From NCBI GenBank assembly GCA_946811185.2, contig OX328096.1, positions 40,810,252 through 40,874,251 on the forward strand: DNA of 64,000 bases, in the 5' to 3' direction. Shown in pieces: positions 14,201 to 25,099 of this stretch. The position numbers and the translations under genes were made by a program. The notes below the pieces were generated by a model. It was not told where the DNA came from. It made no database searches and saw only the letters and a list, made by a program, of their open reading frames with translations. This DNA is from Hippopus hippopus. Its lineage: Eukaryota > Mollusca > Bivalvia > Cardiida > Cardiidae. The stretch's first letter is position 1. Every line of letters begins with the position of its first letter.

Positions 14201-16509
14201 AATCAAGCGCACGTAGGAGGGAAAACAAGATAGCTCACAAAGTATTCCTATGGGGCAATCCCCAATAAAACTCAGTCGTCAGATTTGGTCGGATATATTT
14301 AGACAGATCCAACTGTTGCTGAATCACAAGAAAAGTAGAACAATATATTTCGAATTTATAGGTGCTTGGACCAGAAAGTGTTGAAAAAAATAGGTAACGT
14401 AAATTTAAAAGAAAGGAGAAACTGCGTTTCTGTTTGAACCTGTTAGCATTAGATTTCCGTCAACCACGAGACTGGCTGTTGTCTGTACATTAATACGTAC
14501 AGACACCATGATATGCAACGTCAAACATTTGGTTCATTTTTCTCGGGAAATCCGTGTACAAAAAGTACATACAAAGTTTTTGAACGATGATCTTTTATCT
14601 CCCGAAACAAACGACAAAATACCGGAGTCTGCTCTGACAGACGTGTGTCGGTAAATATCATGTAGACCCAGATAACAAATACCCTTCCTTATCTTGTGGC
14701 TTTAAGAATGCTTCCGAGAAATTTTCAAAAAGATCAATAAGCATATGGGATTACAGCGGTATCAATTGGCTTTTTCAGGCTTTGTTATATATATATATCC
14801 CAACGTTACCATGGAAACAAACTTATTAACTTCAGTTATTGAAATTGTATATCGTTTAATCACATCAATGAAAGCACCCAAGCTTTATTTTAGTGAAAGG
14901 TGAAATCCAGGGCAAGCGTCAATGTTCGTTTTGCTCCTGGTATAACCAACCATTAATATTAGCACATTGGTTTCACACGTAAAATTTCAAAGGGGGAGAA
15001 ATAAATGGTTTTAAAGAATGATAAAACGCCAGCAAGTAAAGTAAAGTAATAAAGACGACACGACATTGTGACAAATTTTGAAAAATCCACACCAGACAAA
15101 TAAGTAGATTACGCAGATATGGTCCTTTCGTAAAAGTTGATTTGCTTCTATACATCTGGGTCCGTATTCGCTAACCATTCTTAATAATTTTCTCAGTCTT
15201 TTTCTCCTAGATTTTCAAATTGTTTAGCCAATCAGAAGTTGTGTTACTTTCAAATTTAGAAAATTCAATTTGGACAAGTGTAAAATTGTGTCGTATCGTA
15301 AAGAGTTAATCACGCAAGCGAAGTTGACAACAAAATGAGTTTCGATTAAACAAGTAGTTAACTTTCGTTTTCGCTAAAAACTTTCAATCTTCTTCTAAAC
15401 TTTGCTAGACTGGCTTTTAGAATGTCTCGGCTAATGAAAATCTCGCCGCTTAAAAACTGAAAATTATGGTATAATACTACTGGCACTGAATATGAGTCCG
15501 GGATCAGTGTATACCAACCATTATTAATTTTCATTTCTAAATCAAATCCTAAATTTTGTAAGTTGTGGTACTTTCGAATTTAGAAAATTCTTGAGAATTA
15601 GACCAATAATATTCTTAAGAATGGTTGGTGGAAACAGGCCCTGATTCCATTCAACTCGTTACCAAACCACAAAGTTACACACTTGCACGGAGAAATCGTC
15701 ATAAAGTTGAAATAAACTTGATCTATCGCGATGAAATGTAATGGTAGAGATAAAGCCCTTGCTAAGGGCATGATCGAGAGCTTATGCCTCTTGCTCTTTT
15801 GACGTCTTTTTTTCCGGAAGGGTATGCACAAATTATACTTAATCTCAGGCATCCAGGCATCTATAAAGATAGGGTCATCATGGGTTATCTGGACCATATC
15901 TAGCCATTAGTGGGTTCATTTCATTTAACAAATCATGCAAGAGTCTACTAGAAGGCAAGTTACCGTTTGTGTACGAATGTTGAAGCGGTTAAAGTTGTCT
16001 CCAATAGGAGCAATAGTTTGTTTTACCGTTTTCAACTGATAATGAGTTATTTGTTCATGACAGCAAATAGATAAAATGATAATTACAGGGAAGTAGTTGG
16101 ATCCATTATAGCAGACTTTGAAACAAGCTCATGAAGTGTCGTATTTATCTTTGCAGATCCATTTGTGAAGGTGACTCTTATTCACTTCGAGAAACCGGTC
16201 AAGACCAAGAAAACCACGTGTAAGAAAAACACCTTAGATCCTGTTTTTAACGAGTCGGTCAGTTTTAACATCACTCCACAGCAGCTTGAGACCTCGAGTA
16301 TTGTGATCAGCGTGTGGGACTACAATTCAAAAAGCAAGGACGATTTTGTGGGACGAATTGTTTTAGGGAGGTACAGCACTGGAGCGCTGGAATCTAACCA
16401 CTGGGAACGAATGTTACAGTCACAAAGATCACCAGTAGCCCAATGGCATTCTCTACGATCACGAGTAGACTGTGACCAAGTGTCTCCAGCGTCCATTGCT
16501 GTACCATGA
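4323..16509 (+). CDS. SYT17: Synaptotagmin-17 (B/K protein), 3' three coding exons, 5'-incomplete
   Basis: Join 4323..5210, 12247..12367, 16157..16509; 453 residues are visible and the human protein is about 474, so only a short N-terminal exon is missing. Seen: a Cys cluster (CCEYDCCDCC, about residues 15-24), a polar Ser-rich linker, the block IDMKPIEFW, C2A at roughly residues 165-290, C2B from LLSLNYLPSAGRL onward, and the end CDQVSPASIAVP followed by a stop. These match my memory of vertebrate SYT17 throughout. Family knowledge: a double-C2, palmitoylated, peripheral membrane protein of trafficking pathways with no transmembrane segment. In C2A the usual loop-1 Asp is Asn (SNPY) and the last loop-3 Asp is Cys (DFDKFSRHC); in C2B loop 3 reads DYN instead of DYD. 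Calcium-independent binding is therefore likely, as reported for the mammalian protein. All junctions keep frame (phases 0 and 1). The start exon upstream of 4323 could not be identified. Confidence 0.93.
5264..5636 (+). mobile_element. Family B TTAA-bounded element in SYT17 intron
   Basis: Family definition: about 375 bp, TTAA at both ends, inverted ends TTAAAGGYCCAGTAAAGGCC / mirrored, internal marker cttggaccgacc and ttgtttac. This copy: TTAA 5264-5267 and 5633-5636; arms tctgttattgtatggtcggt / accgaccgttcaataacaga (about 5369 and 5512) make a long foldback. Confidence 0.7.
5929..6148 (+). mobile_element. Family D element
   Basis: TTAACCCTTAGGCCGTTAAG start; the post-core segment has expanded to C and A runs (6046-6071). 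Confidence 0.72.
6771..6980 (+). mobile_element. Family D element
   Basis: TTAACCCGTGAAATACTAAG start; atgtagatcaagatcagact half core. Confidence 0.65.
7022..7216 (+). repeat. Three tandem ~60-bp units
   Basis: Unit reads gcattgctagggttggaact, catagcccagggttactag, atggtaccattgg; three diverged copies in SYT17 intron. Confidence 0.7.
7260..8236 (-). repeat. Family E tandem array (~165-bp units) and end module
   Basis: About five units with aaggcctagggctaccaaat, ttggcatgcagcttcatcta, ggtcaca and acatgggcttatatagtg. They are followed by a short foldback gatcaagggaaataac ... cacctcccttgata (about 8165-8233) and tacatgattggtgtt. The same module, in opposite orientation, lies at 62850-64000. A 19-G run interrupts it at 8044-8062. 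Confidence 0.75.
8640..8870 (-). mobile_element. Family A element with hairpin core deleted
   Basis: Ends and body recognisable, but half of the core palindrome is missing (gggtcagcctgggtcgatac). Confidence 0.7.
8942..9086 (-). mobile_element. Family D element, partial
   Basis: gacagtgtagattgaaaatc, cgttctgtgcagtctgatct; ends cgaagggttaa. Confidence 0.6.
9516..9750 (+). mobile_element. Family C element, eroded
   Basis: caaacaatcctgtatttt start and gtcgtctggttatgag end; core weak. Confidence 0.55.
9963..10231 (-). mobile_element. Family A foldback element
   Basis: Core ggttagcctgcgcggactgc and its complement at about 10143-10184 form a near-perfect hairpin; outer end eroded (ggggcaaata). 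Confidence 0.75.
10332..10500 (+). mobile_element. Family D element, partial
   Basis: agctgttaagcgctacacat, then gatagtgtagatcaagatca; right end lost where a family C element begins. Confidence 0.62.
10513..10753 (-). mobile_element. Family C element
   Basis: Core agaaatgctggttaccagca at about 10643; a short duplication caatgaacaatgtttt beside the core. Confidence 0.72.
10981..11258 (-). mobile_element. Family A foldback element
   Basis: Both ends present; core catcctgcgcggactgcgca at about 11165-11184. Confidence 0.78.
11272..11484 (+). mobile_element. Family D element, well preserved
   Basis: Family definition: about 212 bp, TTAACCCTTAGGCTGCTAAG left end and TTAGCAGGATAAGGGTTAA right end. 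The hairpin core is GGACAGTGTAGATCAAGATC to its complement around AGAACGT. TTAA flanks and CCC...GGG ends as in family C. The core here is near-perfect over about 64 nt (11322-11386). Confidence 0.8.
11890..12114 (-). mobile_element. Family C element in SYT17 intron
   Basis: Core aaatgcttgttaccagcatt; TTAA at 12111-12114. Lies about 130 bp before the first C2B exon. Confidence 0.75.
12247..12367 (+). CDS. SYT17: SYT17 exon: start of C2B
   Basis: Acceptor tttactccag ends at 12246 and donor GTAGGT is at 12368; 121 bases, entering in phase 0 and leaving in phase 1. It encodes ELGELLLSLNYLPSAGRL and AKQLLQTD, the first strands and loop 1 of C2B. The exon is too short to stand out as an open frame and was found by matching the family. 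Confidence 0.92.
12722..12794 (+). mobile_element. Family A left-end fragment
   Basis: Left inverted repeat and half of the core only; breaks off at gcctgcgcagttt. Lies in SYT17 intron between the C2B exons. Confidence 0.65.
12795..15155. other. SYT17 intron, mostly unique
   Basis: No recognisable gene. Short frames at 13804-14088 (minus) and 13969-14268 (plus) overlap each other and resemble nothing known to me. A (TA)n tract lies at about 14786-14797. Confidence 0.4.
13395..13540. repeat. Imperfect inverted repeat
   Basis: gttgtagtatatttc, gcctgtatttgcttc versus gatgcaaatacaggc and atagttactacag. In the last SYT17 intron. Confidence 0.5.
15156..15643. mobile_element. Family G-like foldback sequence(s)
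   Basis: Ends ctgggtccgtattcgctaac and ttaagaatggttggtggaaa; inner agccaatcagaagttgtgtt as in 33172-33752. It is longer and irregular and may be two merged copies. Lies in the last SYT17 intron. Confidence 0.5.
16157..16509 (+). CDS. SYT17: SYT17 terminal coding exon: rest of C2B
   Basis: Acceptor atctttgcag ends at 16156. The first two bases complete the Asp codon of SDPFVKV. It contains the KTKKT polybasic strand, DPVFNESVSF, DDFVGRIVLG and the WHSLRS C-terminal helix, and ends at TGA 16507-16509. Confidence 0.93.
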
Positions 16510-17496
16510 TTCTGTCCGATATAGGTCCGAAGTACTGTTGAAACATGCTGCCAAAATACATGTCACACCACTTGAAAAAAACATTTGTGGTTGTGGCGTC
16601 ATGAATTTTAGGACGTGAAAACTTCGCATGTACACACATATATATATACAGGAAATGAATTTTGTATTATCGATATGATAACCTGTACAGTTAGCGTCAC
16701 CTTGGTATTAAGTATTGTGATATGTGTTTTGTGCATTGACTACCTTATAACATTTTCATCATCGCGTTATAAGCACAAAGTCATGAATAGAGATTTGAAC
16801 AATTATGTGTAATGCATTCAAAACTTGATTTACTTAACTGACTGACCCATTTTGGAATTGGAGTTGGTTCCATTTTCTGGTAGACTAGATACTCTAGGTC
16901 TTCTGTAATCTAAGCCCGAATTCAGATTTTCAGCAGCGAACATTTAAAAAATAGTACTTAGCTTAAAGTATGAGGTATCATTAATAAATAAGAGTTACGA
17001 TTTAGCTATTACTGTAAGCGCAGCATTGTAAGAGTTCTTCCGTTTTACCTTCGGTAAAACTTTTTAGAAAAATAAATTTACTTTATCGGTATTTTAAGAC
17101 CGAGAGTATTGCTCTGAGACAAAACATAGCTTTAGGACGTTTGGTTACCAAATACCTACAGAACTGACACGTTTGTTTTCACAATTGTTCGTCCGACTCT
17201 ATTTATTTGTTTTTATAAATGACCGTGTCATTTTTAACCTCCGGGTTAAAGTTTAAAACGCATGCTACACTGTATAAATGTAAATAGTATCTGAATGTCG
17301 CCCATCCGCATTGTCAATCCCCCCCCCCTTCACCAGAAAGGATATTTTGTATATAAATAATTTGTATATTTTTGTATTTATTGTACATAGACATTGACTT
17401 GTTATTGTTTCTGGTTGTTGAATATCAGTTGATATGGATAGATTAAAATTACTGATTGTGATTTCAGTGAATATACTGTTATTTTTTAGTAAAGTC
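16510..17496 (+). other. Probable SYT17 3' UTR and flank
   Basis: AT-rich non-coding sequence after the SYT17 stop. AATAAA occurs near 17070, and a C-run lies near 17322. The transcript end cannot be fixed from sequence alone. No other gene is visible. Confidence 0.4.
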
Positions 17497-17762
17497 CAAA
17501 CATGCTCTGTGAAACGGAGGCTAAATGCATCTGCAAAAAGTATCGACCCGTGTCAGCGTGCGCAGTCCGCGAATGCTGACATGGATCGAAACTTTTTGTT
17601 ATTGGTCAATTTTCTGCATGTCTAAGGACCATTCTATCGCACGATTCAGACGGTTGTTAGACAAAATAGATTTTATTGATATCTAATTATGTGATAACTT
17701 GCTTTGTGTAATGCACCACAGAGATGCTTAAGCCCCCTTTTGCCAGAGCATGGCTCATTTGT
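17497..17762 (+). mobile_element. Family A foldback element
   Basis: First of a direct pair; core imperfect (gtcagcgtgcgcagtccgcg / aatgctgac). Confidence 0.78.
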
Positions 17763-17789
17763 TTGTGTATTGGTGAAACATATTGACTC

Positions 17790-18063
17790 TATATGAGCCA
17801 TAATCTGTGAAAAGGGGGCTTGATGCAATGGCGAAAAGTTTCGGGCCAGGTCAGCTTGCGCGGACTGCGCAGGCTGACCTGGCCCGAAACTTTTCGCTAT
17901 TGGTCAATTGTCTGTATGTCCAAGGGCAAGTCTACCTCATGAATAAGTCGGTTATCAAAAAATGTCGCTATTGTTATGGATCCATTATTATGTGATGGCT
18001 TGCTTGGTATCACGTTTCGCGGAGATGCGTTAAGCCTCCTTTTGCCGGAGCACGGCTCATATG
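17790..18063 (+). mobile_element. Family A foldback element
   Basis: Second of the pair, 28 bp after the first. Core gggccaggtcagcttgcgcg and its complement form an almost perfect 43-nt hairpin (about 17844-17886). Confidence 0.8.
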
Positions 18064-19019
18064 TAAGTAGCCGGTTTCCAGTACAGGTCTATATTACAGA
18101 AATCATAATTCACTTATTCTATGTAATGTATTGAGTACCATATTCCCAGAAGACTAAATTTTACAATAGCAGAGGAACGTGAGACCCGGTATCGTATTCA
18201 CCAACCTTGCGAGATATGCTTTTTTTATTATTATTTTTATTTCATATTTCAAAGAAGCCATCTAATTCATTGGGACAGAACGTCTCATCCAATCAGATGG
18301 TTAGCTTTGGAATTTTTTCGGCCTATAATAAAATTGAATTTGTAATAGGGAGTGACTACGACAGCTGATCGATCTGGTGCCATTGGGGACCTCGAAATCG
18401 GCTAACTTCAATGGTAACCAAACTTGAAAGTCACAAAACTCATCGGAAAGCAGGTCACGGCATGTCGAATAAAATCGTATACAGAAATACGGATGAATGA
18501 AACTGGACCAAATTTTGAATATTTTACAATTTTAATCGAAAGTTTTATTTTATTGTACAGAGGCATGTGCAAAGAAACGGCGCAGCGCCTGAGAGGCGGT
18601 CGCAAGGGGCCAATGCGGCGACCATGTGGCAAGTGACGCTGCTGTTACATACGTTTATTTCATGCTTTCCGGTAGGTTATCGAGAAATATCGGTGAAATA
18701 TTTTTCGATATTTCATGGTTACGACCAGTGAAAATACCAATTTTTTTATTCTAACTCTTCAATTAAAGGCGGAAACAGTTGTTCCCGCGCACTAGTTACC
18801 TAGGTAAAATGCGCGTGCCTCACAACCAGATCGAAATATGACGTAATTTACCTTACATTTCTCGCGCTTGACGTAATATTGTAATGCGTTGCTATGCGGA
18901 GGGGGTACGCCACGGGGAATAATCGAAAAGAGCTGTACTGGATTTTGATTAAGTTCCCCCCAGAAAGGGTCAAGAGCATGAAATAAATAGAATATTTGTT
19001 TTTTTTTCGGTGAAAGATC

Positions 19020-19122
19020 GAAATTTATTTCATCGAGTGAACATCATCGGTAATATTTTCACTCGTGGCTGCGCCACTCGTGGAAATATTACCGATGATG
19101 TTCACTCGATGAAATAAATTTC
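19020..19122. repeat. Long near-perfect palindrome
   Basis: Arms of about 50 bp: gaaatttatttcatcgagtg onward and its complement, meeting at ccactcgtgg-ctgcg. Nearly no mismatch. Could form a cruciform or an RNA hairpin. Flanks share no evident target duplication. Confidence 0.8.
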
Positions 19123-19129
19123 CTCTATT

Positions 19130-19378
19130 TATATACATTTAAATTAAATGATACCATTTAAAAGTATGGAAATTATTGTGAGATAACAATCTATTCTTAT
19201 CCGATCGGGTCAGGTGTTAAATGCTGTCAGAAAAATGAGTTTTAAAATTAGGTAAAAAGCTGCCAGGTCGCTCTATCTTTTCTTTATTTCTTACCGGGTT
19301 TTACAATTCATTTTTCTGCCAGCTACTTATATACCTACTTGGACCGACCGACTTGGATATACACCGGCTCCTTAATGA
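19130..19378 (+). mobile_element. Family B element, truncated
   Basis: accatttaaaagtatggaaa, then cttggaccgaccgac; ends missing or diverged. Confidence 0.6.
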
Positions 19379-19546
19379 CCCTAATAAAGAGGGTTTTTGA
19401 AATAATTCGAAGGATAAAATACTGTTAATCAGCACTTTCAACTTCTCCCCCTTAATATTCTACCCTGTCAAAGACAAATCTTTTTATTTGTCGTCTGCAA
19501 TATGCTTTCAATTCGGACAAGATCTAAAATATTTCGTCTGGTTAAC
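19378..19546 (+). mobile_element. Family C element, partial
   Basis: Abuts the family B remnant; right part atttgtcgtctgcaatatgc, cgtctggttaac. Confidence 0.6.
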
Positions 19547-19850
19547 TACAGCCCGTCTGTCTCTTAACTCTATAGTCTCATGGCTCTTTACCAAATCCTT
19601 TGAAGTGTAGAAAGATGTTACTCTTTGATTAAACGGAAAATATTGTAGGACAACCAGTGGTCAAGCAATTTCGGCTTTTCTCACGATGTTTTCAAATGCT
19701 GTCTACTGAAAATCGCAACTGAAAATCGCAATTGTCGTTATAAGCTAATGTCCATGTTCATTGATAGTGATATCTCGCCTACATAAGGACAAATACCTGT
19801 ACTTGTCATTATAGCCGGAAATATGACAACGGTACCAAGTCTACATCGAC

Positions 19851-20034
19851 CCCACACAGTTATGAATGACCCTTGGGAAGAAAATCTTTGAAAACAGGGT
19901 TGGAGAGGGAGAATTGCTGGTAAGCAACATTTTCTCCTTTTCCCACAATGCGTTCTACCCGATCAGCGGCTACATCTCATCTGTACCGGTTTCGAATTTG
20001 TCGTCTGTAGTTACTTAAAATTTAGATGAGTTAA
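19851..20034 (+). mobile_element. Family C element
   Basis: Core gagaattgctggtaagcaac ... cattttctccttttcccaca; ends gagttaac. Confidence 0.65.
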
Positions 20035-20539
20035 CTTTTTTTTTTTGTGAACGGATTAAAGGACGTCATGGGGTTCATTCTTTTATTCGATTTTACAAAG
20101 CGAATAGAACATAATTATCTGTATGAAGGATCCTCTCTTCTCTTTCTTCCAAATATCTTTAACATTTATTACTTTGAGAAAAAACTACATGAACTTTTGT
20201 CATTAAAATACAAATTAACGTGCAAGACGGATTTCTAATCTCACATCATTAGGAAAAGGTCGTTTCAGTAATTAGCGGAACAGATAAGAGAGACCTCTTG
20301 ACGTCACGGACAAAATGGCGCGTGTCGTCTGTGTCTTTTTTCCTTCTTTCTTTTTTTCTAGTATTGTTCATAACATGGTATAAATATATTGGCTTCTTTT
20401 CATTATGAATGTCCTGAAAAATAAGGGATCTCCTCCGTAAACTCTCGACTTTGGCTGCGGACAATGCTCAGAGTTTGTGTTCGTTTACACTCTATTTACT
20501 CTTTCTGTTTCGTCTGTTTTACGCCCAATCAGTATCACG

Positions 20540-20803
20540 ACGCACAAAGCTCTGTGAAAAGGGGGCTAAATGCATCTGCAAAAGTATCGACCCAGGTCAG
20601 CCTGCACAGTCCGCGCTGGCTGACCTTGGCCGAAACTTTTTACGTTTGGTAATTCTTCTGCATGTCAAAGCACCAATGTAGCTCATGATTATGTCTGTTG
20701 TTACAGAAAATGGATTGTGAGTCCATGATCATGCAATGACTTGCTTGGCATAACTGATCATGGAGATACATTATGACCCCTTTTGCCAGAGCATGGCTCA
20801 AAT
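20540..20803 (+). mobile_element. Family A foldback element
   Basis: Left end starts at aaagctctgtgaaaag; right end ccagagcatggctcaaat; core arms mismatched at two positions. Confidence 0.77.
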
Positions 20804-21283
20804 AATTTTCAAAGCGGCAAATGAAAAACAAGACTCGTAACTTTTTTCTGTCCCATTATCCACAGTATCTTCGTGCCCTGGGTAGCTATTTCTTTTTTAT
20901 TTTTTCCACAAATATATAACATACCTGTTTTTACACGAACAGTGCGTATACCGGCTCCACGAAGTCTAATCTGAGTCAACACTATTGTTTTCAATGTCAT
21001 TTTGTTGTTGAAACATATGACAAACTAGCTAAGAAATAACTTATTGCCTCGATTAATTTTTTCTGTCGTACGCTGTACAATGAAAGGTACGGGTAAACTT
21101 CATAACTGTAACTTCTACTACTAGTATACAGTCACTTTATAAAGACTTTGAATTACTGGTACGATCTTAAACATGGGGGTACCCTTGAAATAGTCTACTT
21201 ATCAACGACAACAGAAACTACAGTAAAGTTATTTACATTTACCAACCTGTCAGCAAAATTGCCATTGAAGTTGAGAGATAATG

Positions 21284-21512
21284 TTAACCTTTTACAACAC
21301 AGTCCAGAGTTTTAAAGACCCTAAGGAAGAAGCCCATTGAAAACATTGTGGGAAAAGGAGAAAATGCTTGTAACCAGCATTTTCTCCTTTTCCCACAATG
21401 TTTTGTACCCTTTCAAAAAATGAAATAATTATTTGGACCACATTCAATTTGTCATCTGCAAATGCTTTGAATTTGGACAAGTTTAAAATTTTGTCGTTTG
21501 GTAAAGAGTTAA
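21284..21512 (+). mobile_element. Family C element, well preserved
   Basis: Family definition: about 225 bp, TTAACCCTTTACCACACAAT at the left and GTCGTCTGGTAAAGGGTTAA at the right. The central 57-nt hairpin is CATTGTGGGAAAAGGAGAAA and its complement around CTGGTAACCAG. TTAA flanks plus CCC...GGG ends fit piggyBac-type MITEs; there is no coding capacity. Here TTAA is at 21284 and 21509. Confidence 0.82.
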
Positions 21513-21671
21513 ACAAATGCAATTAGAAAGTATTTGTCAACGGAAATGTTTTTATGCTGATTTCGATTGAAAACTGTGATTCTTGTATTTTTAAGCGGAG
21601 CCCTATGATTCTCAGAGAAGTAAAGCGGTCTATTTCCTGCAAAGAAATTTAAGGTGTAGGTACCATACCAC

Positions 21672-22150
21672 AAACTTCGGGTGATCCGTTGATCAAGTCC
21701 CTCGGCTGTATCCCGAAGCTTGATATGCACCTACACAGTACAATTCTTGGCCGGAAGTACACCGCTTCACCGTTCTTAAAATCGTAACACTCCACTTAGA
21801 AAGCAAACACAAGTCACATTTTTTTCGTGGGAATCTCTCTCAATGCATTTCCCATGAAAAACAATTTGTACATTTATTTTCTCAGTCTATCAATTACGTT
21901 GGTATTTTTCAGCAATAGGTTGGCTATCAACGTGGCTGTTGTTACCGTTGTGAATCGATTTACTGGGCGCCGCCATGTTTAAGATCATATGACTGGCAGT
22001 ATTTCAAAATTGAAAACCTCCTTGATACGGACGAGGTTAGATTTATATACGGAATCGGCCGAGTTGTGACGAGTGGTGTAGGTTCATATCAGTCATCGTA
22101 ATAAGAGCAGAGGGATTTGTCAACGGATCACCCGAGGTTTGCCGGATGAT
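21672..22150. repeat. Inverted pair about 340 bp apart
   Basis: cttcgggtgatccgttgatc ... tatgcacctacac (21677-21735) is inverted at 22078-22146 (gtgtaggttcatatcagtc ... caacggatcacccgagg). May be ends of a foldback element with unrelated filler. Confidence 0.55.
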
Positions 22151-22381
22151 ACGGTTTCAAGTTTGCTTTGAGGTTTTTCCGTCTTAAAAAAGCATCCGCG
22201 TCGTGTAGCGGCTTGTCTAATCGCTGTTTGCAGAGTAGATACCTTGACTCAGAAAACACACTTCATTAATACCACGATATTTTCCGATAGATACCAGTAT
22301 AGATCTAGTCCATTTTGTTTGATCAAATGCAATTAAATGGAACAACTTCTTTAATATTTCTTGGTAACAATGTTAATTACT

Positions 22382-22485
22382 TACGAAAAACATTCAAAGA
22401 CAAATCCAATTATTTGAATCACATTCCAATCTGTCGTCTGCAAATGCTATCAATTCAGAAACATTTTCGTGTGGTAGAGAGTTAG
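22382..22485 (+). mobile_element. Family C right-end fragment
   Basis: cattcaaagacaaatccaat to gtggtagagagtta; hairpin core absent. Confidence 0.6.
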
Positions 22486-22520
22486 ACAAAATTGTAATGT
22501 GCAGCAGACAACTTCAAATA

Positions 22521-22793
22521 AACATGAGCTATGCCCTGAGAAAAGAAGGTTTAATGCATCTGCAAAAAGTATCGTTCCAGGTCAGCCTGCGCAGTCAACG
22601 AAGGCTGACCTGGACCGAATTTTTTTGCTATTGGTCAATTTTCAACATGTCCATGGACCAGTCTATTTCATGATTCAGACTGTTGTTAGACAAAATGGAT
22701 TTTATGGATCCGTAATAATGCCATGACTTGATTGGTATAATGCATCACGGAGATGCATTAAGCCCCCTTTTTTTCAGAGCGCGGCTCACATGA
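22521..22793 (+). mobile_element. Family A foldback element
   Basis: Both ends present (acatgagctatgcc / gcggctcacatg); core gcctgcgcagtcaacgaagg is degenerate on one arm. Confidence 0.77.
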
Positions 22794-23276
22794 ATTGAGG
22801 TTTAACGTTGAGGCAAAAGGAGAAATCGCTCATAACCAGCACTATCTTCTCTTGAAGCAATGTTTTTAACAATGTCTACGACAAGACAAAAACAAAAAAA
22901 AAAAAACGTCTACCGAAGATAAAGTCTTAAAAACTGAAATGATACGGCTTTTTTTTTTCTGAGATGAAACCAAAGGCAAGTATTTCTAACCTTTAAGACA
23001 TAAACGACTATTTCCAAGTATAGACATACAATTAATAGACTATATATTTACTCTGGGAGAATTTGTTCGACAAAATGACCACTGTCCATTGAAAAGGTTG
23101 CTATGGCGACAAGTGACGACGTGCGCTTTAGTTCTTAGAACGACAAGCACACATTTAGATCCTTTTGCTAACCGTATAGATCACGCTCACATTACACAAA
23201 ACGTATTATCTGATCGTTCACCTTTCCTGTCTTATGATTTCGAAACCATTGGATTGCCTATCTGTAGCTGCATTTT

Positions 23277-23345
23277 TCTACAGTGTGAGCAAGATCAGAC
23301 CACAGGAAACGTGCGGTCTGATCGTGAATCTAGACAACCCACTAT
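23277..23345 (+). mobile_element. Family D core fragment
   Basis: acagtgtgagcaagatcaga / gtctgatcgtgaatctagac only. Confidence 0.5.
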
Positions 23346-23414
23346 GTAGTGATTGTGTGGATGAAAAAAAATCTTGAAGCCTTTATCAAGCAGTCTCGAT
23401 TAAATAAGGGTTTT

Positions 23415-23415
<1 letters not shown>

Positions 23416-23448
<33 letters not shown>
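23416..23448. repeat. GA microsatellite
   Basis: About 16 GA units followed by a duplicated gttcgagagagttc. Confidence 0.9.
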
Positions 23449-23450
<2 letters not shown>

Positions 23451-23583
23451 GAGAGAGTTCCAGTAGCCACTACCTCGAAGGTTTACATGTACAATTTATC
23501 TTTCGAATGATGTTAGAAACCAGTAAAAGCAAATGATTCTTTTTCCGTTACTTTTGAAAGCTGTCTCCAGCATGTGTATGTTT

Positions 23584-23848
23584 GACTCTATACTAGACGA
23601 CAAAAAAATAGACACATATCTAAAGTGCTCGAAGACGAAACAAGAAATGTCTTTAAAACAGACAGACAGAGGTACTGGTAATATTGAAACTCTTTTGTTG
23701 CTCTACTGACGGGATCTTTCTTTGAAAGGGTAGAAACTTTGTAAAAGACTAGCTACACATTACCAAATTTTGTCTCCGTTTTCCACAATATTTCTGTAGC
23801 CTCTTGCCTAGGGTCGAAACATCACGGGACTGTTTGGTAGAGCATTAA
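23584..23848 (-). mobile_element. Family C element, diverged
   Basis: actagacgacaaaaaaatag start, gactgtttggtagagcatta end, core lost to mutation; contains ~40 bp extra. Confidence 0.55.
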
Positions 23849-23908
23849 TTGTAACAACATGGTATATAACTAGATTTGAAAAGGTTTAACTCTTCACTAT
23901 ACAATCCA

Positions 23909-24013
23909 GGGCAGGTTGCATAACGGCAGTTTAAGGTTAAACCTGTGTTAAGCCATGACTTTATCATGGCTTAACCTAGGTTTTAATTTAAACTGCCGTT
24001 ATGCAACCGGCCC
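23909..24013. repeat. Long inverted repeat
   Basis: gggcaggttgcataacggca, gttaagccatga - ctttatcatggcttaac, tgccgttatgcaaccggccc; arms about 50 bp with few mismatches. Confidence 0.78.
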
Positions 24014-24887
24014 TCCGAGCCTTTAACGCCCTTGAGAAAATAGCTTATTTTAGGAAATGCAACACCGTTTAATGATCAAGTCTATACCGTTGGTATAATT
24101 CTAAATCATTGTATGCTTCCAAAGGATGTAGGCGATCCCTGTAAACTATTTCTCTACGAATAGCCCGCTATCTTACGATCTCCTCTTGCAACGCAAACAT
24201 TAAGGAGCCATACTGCTCAAATAGCTGTTCAAGAATGCCTGTGAATAACCATCTGTATGGTACTTACGACTACTGAGAAGGTGTCTCAAATATAAGTACA
24301 CATTTTGAGCATTACACATTAGATAAGTATTATGTTGAATTCCACTAATTATACTTGAAAAAGGTACGAACATAAGTATTATACTTCGACTTAAGTACGT
24401 TTATGAATACGGGCCCAGCTAACCAGTTGCGCTAAATTTCGTCTTCAACATGACTTTGTCCGTCACCTATGAACACTAGTTACACAAGCACCTAGAACAA
24501 GAAAGATCTTTAAAAAGATAAACGGCGTAAGAGGTACTGTAACATGAATATTAAAACTGCTTTTGTGGTTCAATATGACGATAAATAACCAAGAGTAAGC
24601 ACGCAAGCCATTGCTCCATTTCCTCATCGTTTTGCATATTGCAAAAAAGTGAAATTTTCATGTTGATCTAACTGATCGTTTGAAAGAAGCAGTTGATTGC
24701 ATGTCTCAAAATACATGTACGGTAATTGGTTAAAGGGTAATACAGACATTCCTTGTTTTTTATCACGAAGGTCAAGTACAAAAGACAGAGTATCAGACAG
24801 TTTTGTACTTTAACTTGTGTTATAAAAGCCATAAAATAGGCATTAATCTTTATTATCGTAATTCGAAGACTGTCTTTTTCCAAAGCC

Positions 24888-25099
24888 TTAACTCTTACGC
24901 TGCTAAGCGCGACTCACAGACCTTTTGCGGACAGCGTAGATCAAGATCAGACTGCACAGAACGTGCAGTCTGATCTTGGATCTACACTGTCCGATAAGGA
25001 GATATTATTCCCGAAAACATAACTTTGAAATAGCAATATTTGGGTTTCTACTATCGAAAGGAAAAATTCATTTTACTTATTTAGCAGGATAAGGGTTAA
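24888..25099 (+). mobile_element. Family D element, well preserved
   Basis: TTAA 24888 and 25096, the latter shared with the following family C element. Hairpin core gcgtagatcaagatcagact intact. Confidence 0.82.

Noticed and set aside
13804..14268. Overlapping opposite frames of 94-99 codons in SYT17 intron
   Set aside because: No recognisable domain on either strand; probably chance.
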